Assembly (NCBI RefSeq): GCF_014189535.1
Contig: NZ_CP050308.1
Span: 1,426,001 to 1,490,000, forward strand
Length of the DNA stretch: 64,000 nucleotides
Source of the DNA: Rhizobium lusitanum
GTDB taxonomy: Bacteria; Pseudomonadota; Alphaproteobacteria; Rhizobiales; Rhizobiaceae
Direction of reading: 5' to 3'
The notes beneath the pieces are model-generated. The model was given only the letters and a program-made list of their open reading frames with translations, was not told the DNA's origin and did no database searches. The position numbers and the translations under genes are program-made. Positions 47,551 to 54,500 of this stretch are shown here, one piece after another. Every line of letters starts with the position of its first letter. Position 1 is the stretch's first letter.

Positions 47551-47587
47551 GCCCAATCGAAAAACTTTCATCTGGAAGGAGTCCGCC

Positions 47588-48014
47588 ATGACCTGGCAGG
47601 ATCGCGTCTTAACGCGCGCCGAAGCCGCCTCATTAAGCGGCCTGCATCCCGTAACTCTCGACGTCGTGCTTCACCGCACCAAACCGCTCGCGCCGCTCTA
47701 CTCAGAACGCCGCGGTTCCCGTCGCTGGTTCTCCGCCAAAGACATCACCGTCCTTCGCGTTGCCTACGAGCTTGAGCTGGCCTACCGCCATAGCGCAAGC
47801 GTTCGAACACCTTGCCACGCCACCGCCCGCTGATGCGCTTCTTATCATTCCCGTCCTGTCGGTGTCAGCAACATCGGGGCGCGTGATGACGGGCCTTCCT
47901 GCCTTGCCTGGCAGCGGCTCCATGATCGTGCTGCCGATCGGCGATATCGCTGCCGACGTCGTCTCAGTATCCGAACAAATAAAGGAGACCGCCTTTGTGG
48001 CCTTTTCAAAGTAA
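47588..48014 (+). pseudogene. Helix-turn-helix regulator before the capsid genes, frame broken
   Basis: From ATG 47588 the first 60 residues carry a MerR/excisionase-like HTH (TRAEAASLSGLHPVTLDVVLHRTKPLAP... SAKDITVLRVAYEL). That frame ends at 47833 after a nonsense-looking tail. From about 47765 another frame stays open to 48014 with good coding character: AIAQAFEHLATPPPADALLIIPVL and MIVLPIGDIAADVVSVSEQI. Joined by a one-base shift near 47770-47800 they give about 141 residues ending 20 bp inside the portal gene. I read this as one regulator gene broken by an indel; two short overlapping genes are the alternative. Confidence 0.55.
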
Positions 48015-49200
48015 GGCCGCGCCAGTCGTCGTGGAACAGAAATCCCTCGGAGATCCGACGTCTGAACTGCTTGAGCTCTTTGGTGCCATCCCGGCCGGTA
48101 CGTCGATCAGCAACGCTGAGGCGCTTGCCGTGCCTGCCGTGTCGGCAGCCGTCCGTATCATCAGCGAAGCTGCGGCAAGCCTGGACCTGAAGCTAAAGCG
48201 CCGTGTTGGCGATGCTGAAGAAGACGTTACGGACCATTCTGGCCTTCGTCTCCTCACCGGCCAGGCAAACGGCTGGACCAGCGGTTTCGAGTTGATCCGC
48301 GATCTCGTTGCCGGTGCGCTCACAAAGGACGCTGGTGCTCTCTGCTACGTCACCAAGGTCAACGACGAGCCGCGGGAACTGATCATTTATCGCGACTCGA
48401 TTATCACGGTCGACGAAGACGACAAAACAGGCGAGCCGAAATATCGGGTCGGCGGCCAGTTCGCGTCCTCGAAAAACGTCATGCGTGTCCGCGGTCCGTT
48501 CACGAAATGCCCGCTCAGTATGGCGCGCAGCGCAATCGCCACGGCGTCGGCAATGGAGGGATATGCCAACGGCCTATGGACCAACGGCGCTCGTCCTGGC
48601 GGCGTGATCCAAACACCAAACAAGCTAGGCACGGAAGGCGTCAAGGCAATGCTGGCCGGCTGGAAAGCGGCTTTCAGCGGTAAGGCAAATGCCGGAAAAA
48701 CGGCTGTCCTCTATGAAGGTGCGACGTACCAGCAAATGGCTTTGACGTCCGTTGATGGGCAGTTCAATGAGAGCCGGACCTTCCAAATACTAGAGATTGC
48801 CCGGGCATTCAGGGTCAGTCCAGCGATGCTGTACGAGTTGACCAGGGCGACTTGGAATAATGCGGAGAGCCAGTCGAAGGACTTTGTTACTTATACCTTG
48901 TTGCCGTGGCTGAAGGTGCTTGAGGGCGCATTCAACCGTGTCCTGCTCACGGACGCAGAGCGCGCCGACCATCGGTTCGCATTCGACCTCGACGATACGA
49001 GCCAAGCCGACCTCGTATCCCGCGCCACGGCATATTCATCCCTAATTTCGAGCCGGGTCTACAACCCGAACGAGCTGCGGGCATGGGATGGCTACGCGCC
49101 CTACGATGGCGGCGACAAATACGCTAACCCGGCGATCGACGTAGCCAAACCGGCCAACGACAACACCCCACCATCCAAGGAGGCAGCCAATGGCAAATAG
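47995..49200 (+). CDS. HK97-family phage portal protein
   Basis: 401 residues starting at a TTG with AAAGGAGA 8 bases upstream. Family features are the N-terminal VPAVSAAVRIISEAAASLDLKL segment, SGFELIRDLVAGAL, and the C-terminal half with QILEIARAFRVSPAMLYELTRATWNNAESQSKDFVTYTLLPWLKVLEGAFNRVLL. It forms the dodecameric DNA channel at one capsid vertex and the docking site for terminase. It overlaps the protease gene by 11 bp. Confidence 0.93.
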   Translation: MWPFQSKAAPVVVEQKSLGDPTSELLELFGAIPAGTSISNAEALAVPAVSAAVRIISEAAASLDLKLKRRVGDAEEDVTDHSGLRLLTGQANGWTSGFELIRDLVAGALTKDAGALCYVTKVNDEPRELIIYRDSIITVDEDDKTGEPKYRVGGQFASSKNVMRVRGPFTKCPLSMARSAIATASAMEGYANGLWTNGARPGGVIQTPNKLGTEGVKAMLAGWKAAFSGKANAGKTAVLYEGATYQQMALTSVDGQFNESRTFQILEIARAFRVSPAMLYELTRATWNNAESQSKDFVTYTLLPWLKVLEGAFNRVLLTDAERADHRFAFDLDDTSQADLVSRATAYSSLISSRVYNPNELRAWDGYAPYDGGDKYANPAIDVAKPANDNTPPSKEAANGK

Positions 49201-49726
49201 CCCCGGAAACCTTGTTGAATTCGACACGAAGGCAATTGCCGAGGACGGCACATTCACCGGCTACGCGAGCGTCTTCGGCGTCAAGGACCGCGGTCGTGAC
49301 GTCGTCATGCCAGGCGCCTTCAAGAAGTCGCTAGCGGCCTACCCTGCCGGCAAGGTCAAGATGCTTCTCCAGCACGATACGCGCGAGCCGGTCGGCATCT
49401 GGCTAAAGTTCGAGGAAGACGCCAAGGGGCTCAAAGCCACCGGGCGCCTCATCCTCGAGACGGTCAAAGGTCGCGAAACCTACGAATTGATGAAGGCGGG
49501 CGCATATGACTCGCTTTCAATCGGCTACCGGACGGTGCGCGACGAACTGGACCGCAAGCAGGGTACTCGCCTCCTGCACGAAGTTGAACTTCGCGAGGTT
49601 TCTATCGTGACGTTCGCGATGAATGAGGCTGCGACTATTTCAGCCGTCAAGCAACAGGCCACCAGCTTTTCAGAGCTCGTCGCCGCCATCAACGACACTA
49701 CCCGCAAAATCAAGGAATCCAAATGA
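49190..49726 (+). CDS. HK97-family prohead protease
   Basis: 178 residues of peptidase family U35. The hydrophobic ITGYAS-like TFTGYASVFGVKDRGRDVVMPGAF is the family opening. The catalytic His is in LLQHDTREPVG and Ser in YDSLSIGYRTV. It cleaves the capsid delta domain during head maturation. ATG 49190 follows GGAGG; the stop overlaps the capsid start by ATGA. Confidence 0.93.
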   Translation: MANSPGNLVEFDTKAIAEDGTFTGYASVFGVKDRGRDVVMPGAFKKSLAAYPAGKVKMLLQHDTREPVGIWLKFEEDAKGLKATGRLILETVKGRETYELMKAGAYDSLSIGYRTVRDELDRKQGTRLLHEVELREVSIVTFAMNEAATISAVKQQATSFSELVAAINDTTRKIKESK

Positions 49727-50874
49727 GCGCTGCTCTGAAACTCGAATACAAATCCGACTCCGAAGATCCGATCGTCGAAGTCAAAACCGCGCTAGACGCG
49801 CTGACGACCGAGGTTAAGGCCAAGGCAGATAACGACAATAAGCTTGTCGCTCGCATTGCCGAACTCGAAACGAAGCTCGCCCGCCCGAACATCATCACCG
49901 GCAAAGCAGACAACGACAACGAGCCAACGCCCGAACGTAAGGCATTCGCCAGCTTCCTGAAGTTTGGCGAGCAGCGCATGCCGGCCGATGAAGCCAAGGC
50001 GCTCGTCGTTGCCGATGACACGCGCGGCGGATATTTGGCCCCGGCAGAATTCTCCACCGAGATCATCAAGAACATCGTCGAGTTCTCGCCGGTTCGCCAG
50101 GCGGCTCGCGTTGGTTCCACCGCAGCGTCCTCTGTCATCCTTCCGAAGCGCACCGGAACGCCTACAGCCAATTGGGTCGGTGAAACAGAAACGCGCACCG
50201 GAACCGAGTCTGCCTACGGCCAGATTGAAATCAGCATCCACGAAATGGCGGCCTTCGTCGACGTATCGGTCCAGCTTCTCGAAGACGCTGCGGTCAACGT
50301 TGAGTCGGAAGTCGCCATGGATCTTGGCGAAGAGTTCGGCAGGCTTGAGGGCATCAGCTTTATCTCCGGCGATGGCACCAAGAAGCCTCTAGGCTTCATG
50401 ACTGCTGGCCAGGGTATTGTTGAAGTCGTATCCGGTTCGGCCAGTTCGATCGCAGACGCAGACGGTCAGGCGAATTCGCTGATCACCGCGCTTTATGATC
50501 TGCCTGCTGCCTACCGCTCCAAGGCAGTGTTCATGATGAACGGCACGACGCTTGGCAGCGTCCGGAAATTGAAGGACGCAAATAAAAATTATCTGTGGCA
50601 ACCAGGCATCCAGGCCGGCGAGCCGGGCACGATCCTTGGCCGCCCTGTCATCGAAGCGCCTGACATGCCTGATGAAGGCGCTGGCCTTTTCCCGATCATC
50701 CTTGGCGACTTCAATGCCGCGTATCGCATCTACGATCGCGTTGCCATGTCGATACTCCGCGATCCTTACAGCCTGGCAACTACGGGCAAAGTGCGATTCC
50801 ATGCGCGTCGTCGCGTTGGTGGCGGCCTCGTCAAGGCCGAAGCGCTACGCAAGATCAAATGCGCCGCTTCCTAA
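49723..50874 (+). CDS. HK97-fold major capsid protein
   Basis: 383 residues. Residues 1 to about 100 are a charged, helical delta/scaffold domain. The mature shell domain opens at VADDTRGGYLAPAEFSTEIIKNIVEFSPVRQAARV, with TANWVGETETRTGTESAYGQIEI and QLLEDAAVNVESEVAMDLGEEFGRLEGISFISGDGTKKPLGFM, all typical of the HK97 gp5 fold. It builds the satellite's own shell. AAGGAA precedes ATG 49723. Confidence 0.93.
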   Translation: MSAALKLEYKSDSEDPIVEVKTALDALTTEVKAKADNDNKLVARIAELETKLARPNIITGKADNDNEPTPERKAFASFLKFGEQRMPADEAKALVVADDTRGGYLAPAEFSTEIIKNIVEFSPVRQAARVGSTAASSVILPKRTGTPTANWVGETETRTGTESAYGQIEISIHEMAAFVDVSVQLLEDAAVNVESEVAMDLGEEFGRLEGISFISGDGTKKPLGFMTAGQGIVEVVSGSASSIADADGQANSLITALYDLPAAYRSKAVFMMNGTTLGSVRKLKDANKNYLWQPGIQAGEPGTILGRPVIEAPDMPDEGAGLFPIILGDFNAAYRIYDRVAMSILRDPYSLATTGKVRFHARRRVGGGLVKAEALRKIKCAAS

Positions 50875-50900
50875 GCCGTTCCCATCCGGAACATCTATTC

Positions 50901-50930
50901 GGGGCTGCCTTCGGGCGGCCCCTTTCTCTT
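50901..50930 (+). terminator. Hairpin after the capsid gene
   Basis: A 9-bp stem with a TTCG tetraloop (50901-50922) followed by TTTCTCTTT. It is probably a partial terminator that keeps capsid mRNA in excess over downstream genes. Confidence 0.7.
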
Positions 50931-50946
50931 TCCATAAGGATTTTCC

Positions 50947-51327
50947 ATGCGTGATCTCGCACATAACCTCGGCTTCGTTCAGTCCGTAGTGCCTGCCGTT
51001 CTCACCGCAACAGCAACCGGCACTGGCGTTGACCTGCTTGGCTTCGACAGCGCTGCAGTCGTCATCAGCACGGGCGCCATTGCCGGCTCCGGCAACTTTA
51101 CGCCAAAGGTGCAGGAGTCCGACGACAACGTGACGTTCACGGATGTAGCGGCCGGCGATCTAACTGGCGCCCTGCCCGCCGTTTTGCTGGCAAGCACCAC
51201 TGCCAAGGCCTCATACATCGGCAACAAGCGCTACATCCGTAGCGTGCTGACGCTGAACTCCGGCACATCCATTGCGGCCAGCGTTCTAGTCACCAAGGGC
51301 CACGCCTCAAGCCGGCCTGTAGCATAA
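50947..51327 (+). CDS. Small phage head-associated protein
   Basis: 126 residues, beta-rich, with the NFTPKVQESDDNVTFTDVAAGDL motif seen in small proteins next to capsid genes of alphaproteobacterial phages. The family may be head decoration or completion; this is inference from position and pattern. ATAAGGA lies 7 bases before the ATG. Confidence 0.7.
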   Translation: MRDLAHNLGFVQSVVPAVLTATATGTGVDLLGFDSAAVVISTGAIAGSGNFTPKVQESDDNVTFTDVAAGDLTGALPAVLLASTTAKASYIGNKRYIRSVLTLNSGTSIAASVLVTKGHASSRPVA

Positions 51328-51481
51328 CACCATCCGGCGGGGTGCTCCACGGTGCCAGGCAGCGCCGTAAGCTCGCGATGGCCCGCCACCTATCCTTCAT
51401 CCATCGTGAGCATACCTAGCGGCTGGTAACCGCGCACGGGGCGGGCCTACTGAACCCGCCCCACCCCTATCAGGAGCAATA

Positions 51482-51829
51482 ATGGTCAACGTCATTTGCC
51501 CATGCGGCTTCAGCGTCCCCAAGGGTACGCGATGTGAGTGCCGAGAGCGCCGTGCAGTTGCCGCGCAAAAGGCGAACGACGAGCGCCGAGGCAGCGCGGC
51601 CAGCCGTGGCTATGATGGTAAGTGGGCCAAGGAGAGCAAAGCCTGGCTCGCTGCATTAGGCAGCCCGCTATGCGCCTGCGGATGCGGTCGCGAGGCCAAC
51701 ATGGTCGACCATATCGTTGCGCCGAAGGGTGACGCTCGCCTGTTCTGGAGCCGGTCAAATTGGCAGCCCTACCACGACATCTGCAACAGACGGAAAGCCA
51801 TCAAGAGCGAGGGTGGCTTTGGGCGTTAG
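51482..51829 (+). CDS. HNH endonuclease
   Basis: 115 residues. Zinc-binding Cys pairs (CPCG..CEC near the start, CACGCG in the middle) are followed by the HNH core MVDHIVAPKGDARLFWSRSNWQPYHDICNRRKAIKSE. HNH proteins next to terminase are needed for cos-type DNA cutting in HK97-like phages and in capsid-forming satellites. GGAG precedes the ATG. Confidence 0.9.
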   Translation: MVNVICPCGFSVPKGTRCECRERRAVAAQKANDERRGSAASRGYDGKWAKESKAWLAALGSPLCACGCGREANMVDHIVAPKGDARLFWSRSNWQPYHDICNRRKAIKSEGGFGR

Positions 51830-51992
51830 CGAGAGCATCCAACAGACCGGCAATGTAATTCAGACGATCACATGCATCGTCTACCCGTCGTCGCGCTCGT
51901 TCACCCTCCCCGTTGCGAGCTGCACTGCGAGCATCAGCCAGTTCGCCCTCGATGACATAGCGGATCTCGTTTGCTGCGGTCTTTGCGTCCAT
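51801..51992 (-). CDS. Small antisense gene in the capsid module
   Basis: 63 residues on the strand opposite all its neighbours, from ATG 51992 with TTGGAGGTGG just before it. Regular charged helices (AANEIRYVIEGELADARSAARNGEGERARRRVDDACDRLNYIAGLLDALANA) look like a real helical bundle. Its end overlaps the HNH gene by 29 bp. It may be a moron or regulator; no family was recognised. Confidence 0.55.
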   Translation of the reverse strand: MDAKTAANEIRYVIEGELADARSAARNGEGERARRRVDDACDRLNYIAGLLDALANAQSHPRS

Positions 51993-52114
51993 CTCCACCT
52001 CCAAGGTCGCGCCAGCGTACCGCAAAGCCCCCCACCCTCGCAATTTCCCCCAAACCCGCCGGGACCAGCGTGGGTAGCTTCTTCGGTATAACCTCGAATT
52101 GGAAATTTCATCCT

Positions 52115-52405
52115 ATGCCAATCATCGACCTTGTCGCCGCAAAGGCGCACATGAACGTCTTCTTTGATGACGACGACAACCTCATCGAGGGCAAGATCGA
52201 AGCCGCGCAGGCTCACATTGAGAGCCTGCTAGGGTTTGCGATCGAGGAAGAGTTTGAAACCGTGCCGGCTGACCTAAAGCAGGCCGTGCTCGCCCTAGTC
52301 GCCCACTTCTACGAGAACCGGGAGGCCACGGGCGTCAATCTGTTCGAAGTGCCGATGTCCGTTTGGGACGTGGTTCGCGAACGGCGGTCGTATTCCTTTG
52401 AATGA
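52115..52405 (+). CDS. Head-tail connector protein (gp6-like)
   Basis: 96 residues from ATG 52115. Matches the Phage_connect_1/HK97 gp6 pattern: IDLVAAKAHMNVFFDDDDNLIEGKIEAAQAHIESLLGFAIEEE, then DLKQAVLALVAHFYENREATG and the VWDVVRERRSYSF end. It forms the ring beneath the portal to which a tail attaches; on a satellite this is the interface to helper tails. Confidence 0.88.
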   Translation: MPIIDLVAAKAHMNVFFDDDDNLIEGKIEAAQAHIESLLGFAIEEEFETVPADLKQAVLALVAHFYENREATGVNLFEVPMSVWDVVRERRSYSFE

Positions 52406-52413
52406 GGTGTCTC

Positions 52414-52818
52414 ATGCGCGGTCGTAAGGCCCAAGTATCCGCCCTCGACGGCGCGCTTTCCTCAGCCCCACCGGCTCCGAAGTGGCTACCCGCCCATGCT
52501 AAGGCGGAATGGCGCCGCGTCGTACCGCAACTTGTCGTCGATCGGAAGATTGCAGCCCACGAACTCGGCACGGTTGAAGCCTATTGCCTGGCCGTTGCGA
52601 ACATGCGGACGGCCGAGGCTATCGTCGCAAAGGATGGCCCGACATACGTCTCGCCGACCGGTGAATTGAAGCGCCACCCAGCCACAACTCTCGTCAAGGA
52701 AGCCGTCGAAGCCTCTCGCAGGCTCGCCGCGGAGCTTGGTTTGACACCAGCCAGCAGAACAAAGAACAGAGGAGGCGCCGCCGGCAATGACGATGACGAC
52801 GCCCTCGGTGACATCTAG
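52414..52818 (+). CDS. terS: Phage terminase small subunit, P27 family
   Basis: 134 residues. MRGRKAQVSALDGAL... APPAPKWLPAHAKAEWRRVVPQLV and IAAHELGTVEAYCLAVANMRTAEAIVAKDGPTY are the P27 pattern; KEAVEASRRLAAELGLTPASR ends the fold. It recognises packaging sites on DNA and recruits the large subunit; in satellites it redirects packaging to the satellite genome. GAGG precedes ATG 52414; an ATG at 52402 overlaps the previous stop. Confidence 0.9.
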   Translation: MRGRKAQVSALDGALSSAPPAPKWLPAHAKAEWRRVVPQLVVDRKIAAHELGTVEAYCLAVANMRTAEAIVAKDGPTYVSPTGELKRHPATTLVKEAVEASRRLAAELGLTPASRTKNRGGAAGNDDDDALGDI

Positions 52819-54409
52819 CTACCCAGCATGGGTATTCGACAATTCCCCGATTCCGGATCCGCACGGCAAAGGTGAGCGCGCCGTAGCCTTCCTCAAGGCC
52901 CTGAGGCATCCCAAATCGACGGCACCTGGCCGCGCTTTCCAGTTAGACCGTTGGCAGGAACGCATCATCCGCAAGGTCTACGGCGATACGAAGCCGGACG
53001 GAACGCGCCGCATCAAGACCGTTTTCGCGCTTATCCCGCGCGGCAATAGAAAGACCACCCTCGGCGCGGCTTTGGCCATGCTTCACCTCGGGCCGGAGCG
53101 CATACCGGGCAGCCAGGTCGTGTCCGCTGCGGTGGATCGAGACCAGGCCCGTATTGCTCTCGAAGAGATGAAGGGCGTTATCAGCGCCCATCCGCGTCTC
53201 GATGAAGCGTTTCAGGTTCAGGACACAAAGAACCGCATCACTCACCGAAGGAGCAGCGCCTATTATCGGGCGATGTCCGCTGATGCCGCCACGGCGCACG
53301 GACGCACACCTGTCTTCGCTTTGGTGGACGAGCTCCACGCGTGGAAAAAGCGAGATCTCTGGGACGCCATCAAAACTGGCCTTGTGAAGACGCCAGGCAG
53401 CTTGCTCGTCGTCACCACTACGGCAGGCATCGGCCATGAGAACATCGCTTACGAGATGTACCGATACGCTAAGGCGGTGGCGACTCGTCAGATCGAAGAC
53501 GATGCCTTTCTGCCAATTCTTTTCGAAGCCGAACCAGACGAAGACTGGCGCGACGAGGCCGTTTGGCTTCGAGTGAATCCCGGCCTTTCCTGCAATCCGC
53601 CGTATCCAGATATCGATGGCATGCGCCAGATGGTTCGCGAGGCGGAGCACCGGCCGGCCGACCGCGAGATGTTTCGGCAGCTCCACCTCAATATCTGGCT
53701 GGACGGCACAGCAAACCCCGAATGGGATTTGGCCGTTTGGGACGAGAATGCTGGCGATCTCGATCTTGCGGCCCTTGAAGGGCGGCCCGCATGGATAGGG
53801 GTAGATCTGGCCAAGAGAATCGATCTTTGCGCCGTGTCTATGGCAATTCCGATCGCCGATGACCGGATAGCACTGCATGTGCAAACGTTCTGCCCTGATG
53901 GCGCCATCCGGAGGCGCACAGACGGCGTGCCTTATGCGCTCTGGCGAGATCAGCGTTACCTGACCGCCACACCCGGCGACACGATAGACCTAGCCGTTAT
54001 CGAGAACTATATCCGCGGCCTGGCCGAACGCTTCCAAGTCGAAGAAATCGCATTCGACCGATGGCATGCGCAGGACATCATGAAGTCGTTGGAAGACGAC
54101 GGCCTTCCAGTCGCCGAGTTTCCGCAGAACATCTCGACGTTTGCGCGGCCCGTTATCGACTTCGAGGCCACCATGTTTGATCGCAAGTTCGTCCATGGTG
54201 GCAATCCCTTGCTTCGATGGGCAATCGGCAACGTTGTTCTCTACACCGACGCGAGCGGCAACCGCCGGCCCGTCAAAGAGCGATCTATCGACAAAATCGA
54301 CCCTGCTGTCGCAGCAATCATAAGCGCCGGTCGTGCCATCCAAGGCACGTCCGGACGATCCTCGTATGAGGATGCGGATGTTTCAGATTTGTCGCTTTTT
54401 GTCGTCTGA
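52787..54409 (+). CDS. terL: Phage terminase large subunit
   Basis: 540 residues of the Terminase_1 family. ATPase: Walker A-like LIPRGNRKTTLGAALA, Walker B PVFALVDELHAW, coupling motif LLVVTTTAG. Nuclease: WIGVDLAKRIDLCAV with the first metal Asp, AFDRWHAQDI with the second, and KIDPAVAAI with the third. All parts are present, so this is a working motor-plus-nuclease. It overlaps terS by 32 bp. Confidence 0.93.
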   Translation: MTMTTPSVTSSYPAWVFDNSPIPDPHGKGERAVAFLKALRHPKSTAPGRAFQLDRWQERIIRKVYGDTKPDGTRRIKTVFALIPRGNRKTTLGAALAMLHLGPERIPGSQVVSAAVDRDQARIALEEMKGVISAHPRLDEAFQVQDTKNRITHRRSSAYYRAMSADAATAHGRTPVFALVDELHAWKKRDLWDAIKTGLVKTPGSLLVVTTTAGIGHENIAYEMYRYAKAVATRQIEDDAFLPILFEAEPDEDWRDEAVWLRVNPGLSCNPPYPDIDGMRQMVREAEHRPADREMFRQLHLNIWLDGTANPEWDLAVWDENAGDLDLAALEGRPAWIGVDLAKRIDLCAVSMAIPIADDRIALHVQTFCPDGAIRRRTDGVPYALWRDQRYLTATPGDTIDLAVIENYIRGLAERFQVEEIAFDRWHAQDIMKSLEDDGLPVAEFPQNISTFARPVIDFEATMFDRKFVHGGNPLLRWAIGNVVLYTDASGNRRPVKERSIDKIDPAVAAIISAGRAIQGTSGRSSYEDADVSDLSLFVV

Positions 54410-54500
54410 ACCAGCGCCTATCGGCCTGCATCGTCTTCCATCCCCCAATTTCAACTTTCGCCCTGGCTAGCTGCCGGGGCGCTTTCGCATGGAGAAAACA

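Larger units (their letters stand above)
47082..47587. other. AT-rich noncoding junction between early and late modules
   Basis: About 500 bp without a convincing gene; the minus-strand open frames here have no ribosome sites and poor coding character. It contains two tandem intrinsic terminators in its right half and is the likely place for the late promoter of the capsid module. Confidence 0.5.

Noticed and set aside
42868..54409. Island considered as a gene transfer agent or a plain defective prophage
   Set aside because: GTAs carry tail genes and lack tRNA att borders and integrase; a defective prophage would more likely keep some tail genes. The exact borders and compact head-only set favour a satellite, though decay from a phage is not fully excluded.
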